A stretch of 64,000 nt of DNA from Vibrio coralliilyticus ATCC BAA-450 (GTDB lineage: Bacteria; Pseudomonadota; Gammaproteobacteria; Enterobacterales; Vibrionaceae), in assembly GCF_000176135.1 (NCBI RefSeq), contig NZ_ACZN01000018.1, positions 496,001 through 560,000 on the forward strand, in the 5' to 3' direction. Numbering within the stretch: the stretch's first letter is position 1; every line of letters starts with the position of its first letter. The position numbers were made by a program, and so were the translations under genes. Shown one piece after another: positions 1-8,904 of this stretch. The notes beneath the pieces are model-generated. The model saw only the letters and a program-made list of their open reading frames with translations, was not told the origin of the DNA and ran no database searches.

Positions 1-34
1 TGAAGTGGTTGCACTCTCAACTGATTAAACCAGT

Positions 35-904
35 TTAGACATAAACACTGGGTAGCTGAATGTTTTGGTGAATCAGTGGCCGCAATGCATCATGAAACTG
101 CAACATTTGCGATTCTGTACATTTCGGCCACTCTAGCGCTTCACCCATCACGCCATGATGCTGAAACGCATTTAGCCGCACATTAACATTGTCAGGCAGC
201 GTATTAATAAGGCGTGCGACTTCTGTGACTTCTTTGTCCAAATCACTTCTGTACGGTATATGTAGTAAGCGAAGCTCATGCAACTTCTGCTTATCTGCCA
301 AATAGCGTATTGAGTGAACCACCTTGTGATTATCACGCCCAACCAACCAGTGATGTGTCTCTTCCTGCCAAGACTTAAGGTCAATCATTGCACCGTCAAG
401 ATAAGGCAGAACCTTATCCCAACCAGACTCACCTAGGTAGCCATTGCTGTCAATGAAACAGGTAAGATGGCAAAGCTCTTTGTCTGATTTGATGCGTTTA
501 AATAACTCGATAATAAAAGGCAACTGCATTGTCGCTTCGCCACCGGATATCGTGACACCGCTGATAAACCACTTTTGCTCATTTATCAGCTCGATGATTT
601 CTGGTATCGAGTAGTGACGCACTTTAGGGCTAGAACGATGTGTGCACAGATCAACACACTGGTCACAATGCGTACATTTGCTCTCATCCCATACGACTTT
701 CCGCTTCGTATCGAATGACAGCGCATTTTCTGGGCACCCTGCGACACAATCCCCACAGTGATTACAATAATTAATCGTATGGGGATTATGACAGTTAATG
801 CAGTTAAAATTGCACCCCTGTAGGAAAAGGACCAGTCGATTACCTGGTCCATCCACGCACGAGAACTTGAGGATACGGCTCACAATGGCCTGCCTTTCGC
901 TCAT
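35..904 (-). CDS. yjjW: YjjW-family glycyl radical enzyme activase
   Basis: Radical SAM activase expected to abstract a hydrogen from the glycine of the neighbouring YjjI enzyme, using S-adenosylmethionine and a 4Fe-4S cluster in the cytoplasm. The radical SAM CX3CX2C motif is at Cys31, Cys35 and Cys38. Two ferredoxin-like cysteine sets follow (Cys47/50/53/57 and Cys77/80/83/87), as is usual for glycyl radical activases with an inserted 8Fe domain. The 289-residue length is normal. The ATG is preceded by AGGGTAAG. It lies 9 bp downstream of yjjI, so the two form an operon. Family assignment is firm; the physiological substrate of the pair is not known. Confidence 0.92.
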   Translation of the reverse strand: MSERQAIVSRILKFSCVDGPGNRLVLFLQGCNFNCINCHNPHTINYCNHCGDCVAGCPENALSFDTKRKVVWDESKCTHCDQCVDLCTHRSSPKVRHYSIPEIIELINEQKWFISGVTISGGEATMQLPFIIELFKRIKSDKELCHLTCFIDSNGYLGESGWDKVLPYLDGAMIDLKSWQEETHHWLVGRDNHKVVHSIRYLADKQKLHELRLLHIPYRSDLDKEVTEVARLINTLPDNVNVRLNAFQHHGVMGEALEWPKCTESQMLQFHDALRPLIHQNIQLPSVYV

Positions 905-913
905 ATGCTTACC

Positions 914-2455
914 CTATTTGTAAACCGGCTGACTTTCCATACTCACAACTCGCGGAGCTCTATCCAAAATCCCTGTATTATTAGCCGCTTCAGCGCCAAG
1001 GAAAGTCGTATTTTTGCGCGAACCTTGCTCTGAGAACTTATCTATATCTGACAGTTTGATCATATAGCCAGTAACTCGCACCAAGTCATTTGAAGCAACA
1101 TTGGCCGTGAACTCTCTATACCCTGAACTCAGCGCCCCCTTACACAAATTAAACATCGCTTCCGGGTTTGACTTCACCGTTTCATCTATCGTCAAAATAT
1201 CACTAATACCAGAGGTATAATGCTGATGGTGCTTGGCGGTTGCTTGTACATAAGCAACTGGGTCTGGCTCGGTGCCATAAGGAATGCGAACTCCTGGGGT
1301 CACTCCCTCATCGAGGCTAATCCCCCCTTGAGCATGTAGAAGCGCCTTACCTTCAAGACCGTACTTCACCTCTGAACCTTGCACGATTTCAGCCAGTTTC
1401 TCAGAAATTAGATGGCCTAGCTCGTTCGCTTCTAGGTCATGTCCATAGCAACCCTTTTCTCCCGACTTATCCATAAGAAGATTAACCGCTTCAGCCATAC
1501 CGTAGATGCCAAACATTGGTGCAAAACGCTCTTCGTCAATCAAACCTTCTTTGGTTAAAAAGCCTTTAAAGAAATTCGACTTCTCATGTAAATGTGAGCT
1601 GCGTGAGTCCATCAACTCGACCATTAATTCACTGTAATAAGGCAACAGTTGATTGAGAAAGTCTTCGGTGTCTGATGCTAGGTTCGCCAGCAGCTTAAGA
1701 TTCATTCTGACTAGAGTATTCGACCCACCAGCCAGAGGCAGAGAGTTGTAGCAACTCACAATACCAAATCGTTTTTCGCCGTAGCTGCTTGCGTGCATTG
1801 GGTAGTTAGCAATATGAGGTTTACTGCATTCACAAATGTTACTCGTTGCCTGACGTAACAAATCATCCGGTGTCACAGTCGGGTCGTACATAAAAGTCAG
1901 ATTTGGTGCAATTTGCTTGAGCTCAGCGTCTATTTTTAAGATCGTTCGACAAATGATGTTATCCGAAGGACCAATATTAACGTGCATAAATGCATCAGGC
2001 AGTGTTCGGTCTAGCATGATCCAAAAGCGCTTGAGCTTCTGATAGATCGCCTGCTCACTTAACTCACCCACATAGGGAAGCAATACGTCATCAAGCTGCC
2101 CTAGATATACTGGAATATTAGTCACTGACGGCACATGATGATAAATGATTGTCAGCAGGTTAATCGCATCGTCAAAATCACTCGCTGGCTCTAGCTCTAG
2201 ATACTCAGAACCTTGTTGAAGAAACTTGGCATAATCAGGCAAGACATATCGCGGTTTAAATGGTGCATGACCTTCAAACATATCGCATAAAATGCCTTCT
2301 TCCATTGCAAGACGAACAGGCTCTGAGACAGGCATATAAGGGAGGCTAGCCTCTGCTTCTAAGGCTAAGAATTGATTCTTCTGTTTAGGGTTTAATTTGG
2401 CATCAGTGACAATTTCTTGTACGCGTTGCTGGAAAGAGTTGAGAGCTTCAGACAT
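914..2455 (-). CDS. yjjI: YjjI-family glycyl radical enzyme
   Basis: Predicted oxygen-sensitive glycyl radical enzyme of the YjjI (DUF3029) family, 513 residues. The glycyl loop is visible near the C terminus as DLVRVTGYMIKL, with the probable radical glycine at residue 463. A Cys in the segment FGIVSCYNSLPLAGG is a candidate thiyl residue, by inference only. The dedicated activase follows 9 bp downstream. The ATG has AAGGAA a few bases upstream. No convincing FNR palindrome was seen in the short upstream region, although anaerobic expression would be expected. The reaction is undetermined; it is shorter than pyruvate formate-lyase and lacks its context (no focA or pta-ackA). Confidence 0.9.
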   Translation of the reverse strand: MSEALNSFQQRVQEIVTDAKLNPKQKNQFLALEAEASLPYMPVSEPVRLAMEEGILCDMFEGHAPFKPRYVLPDYAKFLQQGSEYLELEPASDFDDAINLLTIIYHHVPSVTNIPVYLGQLDDVLLPYVGELSEQAIYQKLKRFWIMLDRTLPDAFMHVNIGPSDNIICRTILKIDAELKQIAPNLTFMYDPTVTPDDLLRQATSNICECSKPHIANYPMHASSYGEKRFGIVSCYNSLPLAGGSNTLVRMNLKLLANLASDTEDFLNQLLPYYSELMVELMDSRSSHLHEKSNFFKGFLTKEGLIDEERFAPMFGIYGMAEAVNLLMDKSGEKGCYGHDLEANELGHLISEKLAEIVQGSEVKYGLEGKALLHAQGGISLDEGVTPGVRIPYGTEPDPVAYVQATAKHHQHYTSGISDILTIDETVKSNPEAMFNLCKGALSSGYREFTANVASNDLVRVTGYMIKLSDIDKFSEQGSRKNTTFLGAEAANNTGILDRAPRVVSMESQPVYK

Positions 2456-2559
2456 TGTATATTCCTTATTGTTTTTAAGGATTTTAGACCCGAGCTCTCC
2501 TTGTCGACAATTGAAATATATTTAATCCCTCTTTTCCAATTTGGAAATACAAAGACAAT

Positions 2560-2590
2560 AAAAAAGGCTCGGTAGTATTCCGAGCCTTTC
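2560..2590 (-). terminator. Rho-independent terminator of the chemoreceptor gene
   Basis: Perfect stem AAGGCTCGG/CCGAGCCTT with a short loop; read on the minus strand it ends in a T run. It lies just after the chemoreceptor stop codon and separates it from yjjI. Confidence 0.85.
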
Positions 2591-2607
2591 GTCATTTAAT
2601 TAGACAC

Positions 2608-4491
2608 TTACAGTTTAAAGCGGCCAATTTCCTGTTCTAGTTCGTGAGACAGCTCTGAAAGCTGAGCGGCTTGTGCTGCAGCGTCGTGAGCTTCATCAGC
2701 AAGCTCGTTTGATACATCGCGAATACCAACCGTATTGCGAGTGATCTCAGAGGTTACCGAGGCTTGTTCTTCCGCGGCAGAAGCAATCTGTGTCGCCATA
2801 TCGCTGATTTGCTCAACCGCTGATTGAATCTGAGTTAAGCTGACCGCTGCTGAGTCCGCATCGGTGACGCTGGTGTCTGCAAGCTGACGGCTATCGCCCA
2901 TAATGCTCACCGCTTTACCCGTGGTACTTTGCAATGTTTCGATCATTTGCTGAATCTCTTGCGTCGACGCATGGGTGCGTTGGCTAAGAACACGAACTTC
3001 ATCAGCGACAACAGCGAAACCGCGACCTTGTTCGCCAGCACGTGCCGCTTCAATCGCAGCATTCAGTGCCAACAGGTTCGTTTGCTCAGCGATATCCTGA
3101 ATTGTGGATAGAATCGTGCTGATGCTATTACCGTGCGTTTCAAGTTCTTGGATAACATCTGTAGCAACTTGTACTTCTTGGGCCAGATTCTGAATCGAAG
3201 ACTGAGTCTGAACAACTTGCTTACCACCGTGAACACACGCTGTCACCGCTTCCGTTGAGTTTTGCGCAGTGTTATCTGCATTGCCAGCAATTTCTTGGGT
3301 TGCTGCTGCCATTTCATTGATTGCAGTCGCTACCATATTAATCTCATCTTGCTGGAGACGAATACGTGCGCTGCGCTCTTCAGCATGTTCCGCCGTCTGC
3401 TTAGCTTGCTCTGAGAGTGACGCCGATACATGACTTAGCTTGGAAACCATCGCATGCATGTTGCCAACAAAGGTGTTGAAGTTCGTTGCCAATTGGCCCA
3501 CTTCATCATCACTGCGAGGTTCAAGGCGCTGTGTGAGATCCCCTTCACCAGATGCGATTTCTTCAAGAGCGTGAGATACGCGTCCAAGATCGCGGAACAA
3601 GAAGCTCACCAGCCAAGAAACAACCGCGATAACAATGATTGTGATGATCGTTGCCGTCAGCAGCAGGTTTTCCAGCAATGCGGTGTGCGCCGCTTCTTCT
3701 GTTTGACGATCCATCTCAATGGCGAAAATCCACTGCGTACCAGGAACCTTTTTGAAGAAGTAGAATTTCTCCTGACCTTTGCGCTCAATGATCTCCATTG
3801 CACCTGAATTCGCAGCGTTTTCAATCGCGCTCATTGTCAGCTTTTTAGATAGCGTAGTCACAGGTTTGAGAGAAAGATCTTTGTTCGGATGTGCTAGGAA
3901 TGTGCCATCTTGCGTATCAATCAGCATTGCGTAGGCATTTTCACCCGCATCTAGGTTGATAACATCATCGATAAGCTGGTCAATCAATACATCAGCACCC
4001 ACTACGCCTACCAATTTGCCATTGCGACGAACAGGTTCTGCAATAGTAACCAACAGTGCATTAGTGATTGCATCTTTATACGCTGTGGTAATGATCTGAC
4101 GACCGGCTGCGTTCGCATCTTTATACCAAGGACGAACGCGCGGATCGTAATCCGCACGATTGCGCTCAGGGTGGGAACGGAACATACCACCTTCTGGCGT
4201 GCCTAGGAAAATATCATCAAAGCCGCCCGCTTTACGGGCCTGCTGAAGATAAGGAACAACGTCTTGCTCTTGGCTGTAATCGTTAAACGCTTTAGCAATA
4301 TCCTCACGGATGGTAATCCAATCTGAAATACCTTCCGAGGCAGCGGTAGCTAGACTTTCTGCTCTGGCATTTACGCCATTGCGAGTTTGCTGGAAAAGTT
4401 GGTCGGCAGAAAGCCAAGTCAATGCACTCGCCATTAGCACAACGGCTAATAAGCTGGCACCGATGAGTTTTTGTTTCAGTGACAGTTTCAT
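2608..4491 (-). CDS. Methyl-accepting chemotaxis protein with periplasmic Cache domain
   Basis: Inner-membrane chemoreceptor, 627 residues. A transmembrane helix at about 10-30 is followed by a double-Cache-type periplasmic ligand domain (about 40-270, with the RPWYKDA segment typical of dCache_1), a second membrane helix (about 278-302), a HAMP domain (about 303-357) and a long coiled-coil signalling domain. The signalling tip is conserved (AAIEAARAGEQGRGFAVV), which couples to CheA/CheW. The ligand cannot be read from sequence; many dCache receptors bind amino acids or small organic acids. It is monocistronic with its own terminator and has no chemotaxis genes nearby. Confidence 0.93.
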   Translation of the reverse strand: MKLSLKQKLIGASLLAVVLMASALTWLSADQLFQQTRNGVNARAESLATAASEGISDWITIREDIAKAFNDYSQEQDVVPYLQQARKAGGFDDIFLGTPEGGMFRSHPERNRADYDPRVRPWYKDANAAGRQIITTAYKDAITNALLVTIAEPVRRNGKLVGVVGADVLIDQLIDDVINLDAGENAYAMLIDTQDGTFLAHPNKDLSLKPVTTLSKKLTMSAIENAANSGAMEIIERKGQEKFYFFKKVPGTQWIFAIEMDRQTEEAAHTALLENLLLTATIITIIVIAVVSWLVSFLFRDLGRVSHALEEIASGEGDLTQRLEPRSDDEVGQLATNFNTFVGNMHAMVSKLSHVSASLSEQAKQTAEHAEERSARIRLQQDEINMVATAINEMAAATQEIAGNADNTAQNSTEAVTACVHGGKQVVQTQSSIQNLAQEVQVATDVIQELETHGNSISTILSTIQDIAEQTNLLALNAAIEAARAGEQGRGFAVVADEVRVLSQRTHASTQEIQQMIETLQSTTGKAVSIMGDSRQLADTSVTDADSAAVSLTQIQSAVEQISDMATQIASAAEEQASVTSEITRNTVGIRDVSNELADEAHDAAAQAAQLSELSHELEQEIGRFKL

Positions 4492-4754
4492 GATAGTTAA
4501 TATTGGTTGTGGAACAGACAGAAGCTGCGAATTTTATAGGCAATTTCGCATTCATGCACGCAATATTATTGAAATATTATTTACCTGTAACTATTTGTAA
4601 TAACGTTATTTTTTTGGCGTCATACCTTTGTCAGAGATAATTTTATCAATTAGATATTGATGAAATTTATCACTCTCAACTTAAGCGACTGATTACTATT
4701 AGTTTGTTTCTAACATGGTGATTTGGGAAGGCAAGATCTCTGAATTTCAGACAC

Positions 4755-4784
4755 AAAAAAGCCGGGTTCAAACCCGGCTTTTAA
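4755..4784 (-). terminator. gyrA terminator
   Basis: Stem AAAGCCGGGTT/AACCCGGCTTT with a 3-nt loop, A-rich on one side and T-rich on the other, 16 bp after the gyrA stop. The rest of the 308-bp gap (4492-4799) is AT-rich, presumably holds the chemoreceptor promoter, and shows no gene. Confidence 0.88.
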
Positions 4785-4799
4785 ACATAACGTCAACGA

Positions 4800-7442
4800 T
4801 TATTCTTGCTCGTCTGCGTCAGTATCAACCTCAGCGTCTGGTGTAGATTCTGGAGCGGCTTCAGATACTTCACCTTCCTGACCTTCTAATTCTTCGCCTT
4901 CAGGCAAATCAGACTCTTCAACTTCGTCAATACGCTGCAAACCTACAACGTTTTCGTCTTCAGCAGTACGGATAAGAGTAACACCTTGCGTGTTACGACC
5001 AACTTGACTAACTTCCGCTACGCGTGTGCGGACTAGAGTACCAGCGTCGGTGATCATCATCATCTCATCGCCTTCTTCTACCTGTACCGCGCCAACGACA
5101 CTACCGTTACGCTCAGAAACCTTGATAGACACAACGCCCTGAGTTGCACGACCTTTCGTTGGATACTCGGCCAGCTCTGTACGCTTACCGTAACCATTTT
5201 GCGTCACTGTCAGAATGTCACCTTCGTTAGAAGGAACAATCAGTGAAACAACCTGATCATCATCAGCCAGTTTCATACCACGTACACCTGCCGCAGTACG
5301 ACCCATGGCACGAACTTTATCTTCGCTAAATCGAACCACTTTACCTGCTTTAGAGAACAGCATGATGTCACTGTCACCATCGGTGATATCAACACCAATC
5401 AGTGAGTCATCTTCACGCAGGTTAACCGCAATCAGACCATTAGAACGTACGTTCGCAAACTGATCGAGAGAAGTCTTCTTAACCGTTCCATCACCCGTTG
5501 CCATAAAGATGAACTTCTCTGGGCTGAATTCAGAAACAGGTAGAATTGCTGTGATACGCTCATTTTCTTCTAACGGAAGAATGTTCACGATTGGTTTGCC
5601 ACGTGCAGTGCGGCTAGCTTGCGGTAATTGGTATACCTTCAAGCGATATGTTTTACCACGAGTAGAGAAACATAGGATGTTGTCATGAGTATTAGCAACA
5701 AGCAGACGCTCGATGTAATCCTCTTCTTTCATCTTGGTTGCACTCTTACCTTTACCACCACGTCGCTGAGCTTCGTAGTCGCTCAGTAGCTGATACTTAA
5801 CGTAACCTTCGTGAGAAAGCGTTACAACGACGTCTTCGCGAGCAATAAGCTCTTCCATGTCGATATCATGGATTGCAGCAGTGATTTCTGTGCGACGTGC
5901 ATCGCCGAAACCGTCACGAACCGCTTCAAGCTCTTCGCGGATCACTTCCATCAAGCGCTCAGTGCTTGCAAGGATGTGCATTAGCTCTGCGATTTCTTCT
6001 AGAAGCTGTTTGTACTCATCAAGAATCTTCTCGTGCTCTAGACCAGTCAGTTTCTGTAGACGAAGATCTAGAATCGCTTGTGCTTGCTGCTCAGTCAGGA
6101 AGTACTGACCATCACGGATACCAAACTGAGGCTCTAGCCACTCTGGACGAGCCGCATCTGTACCTGCACGCTCAAGCATTGCTGCAACATTGCCTAAGTC
6201 CCAACCGCGAGCTACTAACCCTTCTTTGGCTTCAGCAGGTGTTGGAGCGCGACGGATCAATTCAATGATTTCGTCAATATTTGCAAGTGCAAGTGCTAAC
6301 CCTTCAAGGATATGAGCACGTTCACGAGCTTTGCGTAATTCGAAGATAGTACGACGAGTCACCACTTCACGGCGGTGGTCAACGAAGCACTTCAGCATAT
6401 CTTTCAGGTTAAACAGTTGTGGCTGACCATTGTTCAGCGCAACCATGTTGATACCGAAAGTCGTCTGTAGCTGAGTATTTGCGTACAAGTTGTTCAGAAC
6501 AACTTCACCTACCGCATCACGCTTACATTCGATGACAATACGCATACCGTCTTTATCAGACTCGTCACGTAGTGCACTGATGCCTTCAACTTTCTTATCT
6601 TTAACCAGCTCAGCAATTTTTTCGATTAGGCGAGCTTTGTTAACCTGGTACGGAATCTCTGTGACAACAATGGTTTCTTTGCCATTCTTGTCTGCTTCGA
6701 TTTCCGCTTTAGAACGCATGTAGATCTTACCGCGACCTGTTTTGTACGCGTCTACAATGCCTTTACGACCACTGATAAGCGCTGCCGTAGGGAAATCAGG
6801 ACCAGGAATATAATCCATTAGCTCATCAATAGTGATCTCTTCATTATTGATGTAAGCCAGACAGCCATCGATTACCTCAGTCAAGTTGTGCGGAGGAATG
6901 TTGGTTGCCATACCTACCGCGATACCAGAAGCACCGTTCACCAGTAAGTTAGGAATTTTTGTCGGGAGAACTGCCGGGATTTGCTCCGTACCATCATAGT
7001 TAGGTACGTAATCGACAGTTTCTTTGTCTAGGTCAGCCAGAAGTTCATGGGCGATTTTCGCCATGCGGACTTCGGTATAACGCATTGCCGCCGCTGAGTC
7101 ACCATCGATGGAGCCAAAGTTACCTTGGCCATCAACAAGCATGTAACGTAGTGAGAACGGCTGAGCCATACGTACGATAGTGTCGTACACAGCGCTATCA
7201 CCGTGAGGGTGATATTTACCGATTACGTCGCCAACTACACGGGCAGATTTTTTGTATGGTTTATTCCAGTCATTACCTAGTACATTCATCGCGAACAAAA
7301 CGCGGCGGTGTACAGGCTTTAGGCCATCACGCACATCTGGAAGAGCACGACCAACGATAACGGACATCGCATAGTCAAGGTACGAACCTCGAAGCTCATC
7401 TTCAATGTTTACGGGCGTGATCTCTTTAGCTAGATCGCTCAT
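4800..7442 (-). CDS. gyrA: DNA gyrase subunit A
   Basis: Catalytic subunit of gyrase, which introduces negative supercoils with GyrB. It is 880 residues, near the usual length. The active-site tyrosine is Tyr122 (AAAMRYTEVRM). The quinolone-resistance region reads GDSAVYDTIV with Ser83 and Asp87, the quinolone-susceptible residues in E. coli numbering. The C-terminal beta-pinwheel repeats are present, with the GyrA box in the RRGGKGKSA segment near residue 565, and the protein ends in a strongly acidic tail. The ATG at 7442 has GAGGGATA upstream. It is divergent from ubiG, as in other Vibrio and enteric genomes. Confidence 0.98.
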   Translation of the reverse strand: MSDLAKEITPVNIEDELRGSYLDYAMSVIVGRALPDVRDGLKPVHRRVLFAMNVLGNDWNKPYKKSARVVGDVIGKYHPHGDSAVYDTIVRMAQPFSLRYMLVDGQGNFGSIDGDSAAAMRYTEVRMAKIAHELLADLDKETVDYVPNYDGTEQIPAVLPTKIPNLLVNGASGIAVGMATNIPPHNLTEVIDGCLAYINNEEITIDELMDYIPGPDFPTAALISGRKGIVDAYKTGRGKIYMRSKAEIEADKNGKETIVVTEIPYQVNKARLIEKIAELVKDKKVEGISALRDESDKDGMRIVIECKRDAVGEVVLNNLYANTQLQTTFGINMVALNNGQPQLFNLKDMLKCFVDHRREVVTRRTIFELRKARERAHILEGLALALANIDEIIELIRRAPTPAEAKEGLVARGWDLGNVAAMLERAGTDAARPEWLEPQFGIRDGQYFLTEQQAQAILDLRLQKLTGLEHEKILDEYKQLLEEIAELMHILASTERLMEVIREELEAVRDGFGDARRTEITAAIHDIDMEELIAREDVVVTLSHEGYVKYQLLSDYEAQRRGGKGKSATKMKEEDYIERLLVANTHDNILCFSTRGKTYRLKVYQLPQASRTARGKPIVNILPLEENERITAILPVSEFSPEKFIFMATGDGTVKKTSLDQFANVRSNGLIAVNLREDDSLIGVDITDGDSDIMLFSKAGKVVRFSEDKVRAMGRTAAGVRGMKLADDDQVVSLIVPSNEGDILTVTQNGYGKRTELAEYPTKGRATQGVVSIKVSERNGSVVGAVQVEEGDEMMMITDAGTLVRTRVAEVSQVGRNTQGVTLIRTAEDENVVGLQRIDEVEESDLPEGEELEGQEGEVSEAAPESTPDAEVDTDADEQE

Positions 7443-7729
7443 AGAGCCAATATCCCTCTATTTATAGATCGTATGTACAATACGTTTAAGGTGCAAAAAT
7501 ATAACACACAAATCAACAGTTCGGCATTACTTTCCCTCTCCTTTTATCAGGTTGTGAGCTTGGTTGTGAATCAAATGCTGAGAAATTGCACACTCTGAAT
7601 TTATCTCGCTGATTAATGGTTATATTTTCACCACCTCTTGAGAAAAGTGATCCCTTCTATGGAGAGTTGAGAGTTAAGGGTTATAATGCCCACCTGTTTC
7701 AAGGAAGTCGTTAAGTAAATAGAGTAGTT

Positions 7730-8437
7730 ATGACCCAGTCACAAAATGTCGATCCAAACGAAATCAAAAAATTTGAAGAGATGGCCTCTCGCTGGTGGGA
7801 TTTAGAGGGTGAGTTCAAGCCTCTGCATCAAATCAACCCACTACGACTGAATTACGTATTGGATAACACGAATGGCTTGTTTGGAAAAACCGTTCTAGAT
7901 GTTGGCTGTGGCGGTGGAATTCTTGCTGAAAGCATGGCGAAAGAAGGCGCAACAGTGACTGGCCTTGATATGGGTAAGGAGCCACTAGAGGTAGCTCGAT
8001 TGCACGCACTGGAGACAGGCACTGAGTTGTCCTATATACAAAGTACAATTGAAGACCATGCTCGCGACAATGCAGGCAAGTATGATGTCGTCACCTGTAT
8101 GGAAATGCTTGAGCACGTTCCCGACCCTCAATCTGTCATTAGTGCTTGCGCTGCATTGGTCAAGCCCGGTGGTCACGTGTTTTTCTCAACACTAAACCGA
8201 AACTTTAAGTCTTACCTATTCGCTATTGTTGGGGCTGAAAAGCTACTACGTATTGTTCCAGAAGGTACACACGATCATGAAAAGTTCATTCGGCCAGCAG
8301 AGCTAATTAAGATGATTGATCATACCGACCTAACAGAAATGGGGATAACGGGCCTACTTTATAATCCATTAACGGATAGCTATAAGCTCGGCAATAAAGT
8401 TGATGTGAATTATATTGTTCATACGCAAAAGTTTTAA
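7730..8437 (+). CDS. ubiG: Ubiquinone biosynthesis O-methyltransferase
   Basis: S-adenosylmethionine-dependent O-methyltransferase that performs both O-methylations in ubiquinone synthesis. It is 235 residues, standard length. SAM motif I is clear (VLDVGCGGGILAESMA), and the family N terminus (KFEEMASRWWDLEGEFKPLH) and the ALVKPGGHVFFSTLNRN block are conserved. It is divergent from gyrA with a 287-bp gap that includes a TATAAT hexamer at 7682-7687. A terminator follows directly, so it appears monocistronic. Confidence 0.97.
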   Translation: MTQSQNVDPNEIKKFEEMASRWWDLEGEFKPLHQINPLRLNYVLDNTNGLFGKTVLDVGCGGGILAESMAKEGATVTGLDMGKEPLEVARLHALETGTELSYIQSTIEDHARDNAGKYDVVTCMEMLEHVPDPQSVISACAALVKPGGHVFFSTLNRNFKSYLFAIVGAEKLLRIVPEGTHDHEKFIRPAELIKMIDHTDLTEMGITGLLYNPLTDSYKLGNKVDVNYIVHTQKF

Positions 8438-8470
8438 TAACAACACGTATCATTCATAAGTCTAACATAT

Positions 8471-8505
8471 AGAAAGCGGTGGCATATTGCCCCGCTTTTT
8501 TTGTT
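8471..8505 (+). terminator. ubiG terminator
   Basis: Stem AAAGCGG(t)GGCA/TGCC(c)CGCTTT followed by a run of T, 35 bp after ubiG. Confidence 0.88.
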
Positions 8506-8703
8506 ATTTTTTCGCCCATTTTTGGGGCTCTGATTCCAAAATATACAGCCATAAAATCACGCTCAGAATTCCTGAAAGATCAAGGAATTTTTTTTTGTTT
8601 GTGGTTACTTATAAACCGATCTCAAAACGGTAATTTTATACAATCAATTAGACTCTAACCCCATCGGTTAGTGTCCACTTACTGAAATTTTCATTTTTGT
8701 TAG

Positions 8704-8712
8704 TTATCCACA
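8704..8712 (+). promoter_or_regulatory. DnaA box upstream of nrdA
   Basis: Exact TTATCCACA nonamer about 190 bp before the nrdA start. DnaA control of nrdAB is known in E. coli, which makes a regulatory role plausible. It is a single site, so an origin is not suggested. It sits in the 467-bp gap 8438-8904 together with the ubiG terminator and the NrdR boxes. Confidence 0.6.
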
Positions 8713-8781
8713 AGTCATCCCAGATCTGCAACTTGAAAAGGGGCATGGATAGCACTATCTTGTAACTCGCACAGCAATGCA

Positions 8782-8818
8782 CCCCTATATGTTGTGTTTG
8801 TACTACAATATATAGATA
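8782..8818 (+). promoter_or_regulatory. Tandem NrdR boxes of the nrdAB operon
   Basis: Two matches to the NrdR consensus (acaCwATATaTwGtgt) lie at 8782-8797 (CCCCTATATGTTGTGT) and 8803-8818 (CTACAATATATAGATA). Their equivalent positions are 21 bp apart, two helical turns, so both boxes face the same side of the helix. NrdR is the ATP/dATP-sensing repressor of ribonucleotide reductase genes and normally binds tandem boxes in nrd promoters. The boxes are about 90 bp before the start codon. Confidence 0.8.
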
Positions 8819-8904
8819 GACTTTGATCACAAAGCCGGAACATTTTTTACAAGAATTACACGAAAACACGGCTTTTATCAGTTTTGTTAGGGAAATTAAG
8901 CAGA

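Noticed and set aside
2456..2560. Possible FNR site in the yjjI promoter.
   Set aside because: No TTGAT-N4-ATCAA match could be found in the region.
8704..8712. DnaA box as evidence of a replication origin near gyrA.
   Set aside because: Only one perfect box, no AT-rich unwinding repeats, no dnaA, dnaN or gidA nearby; a regulatory site for nrdA is more likely.
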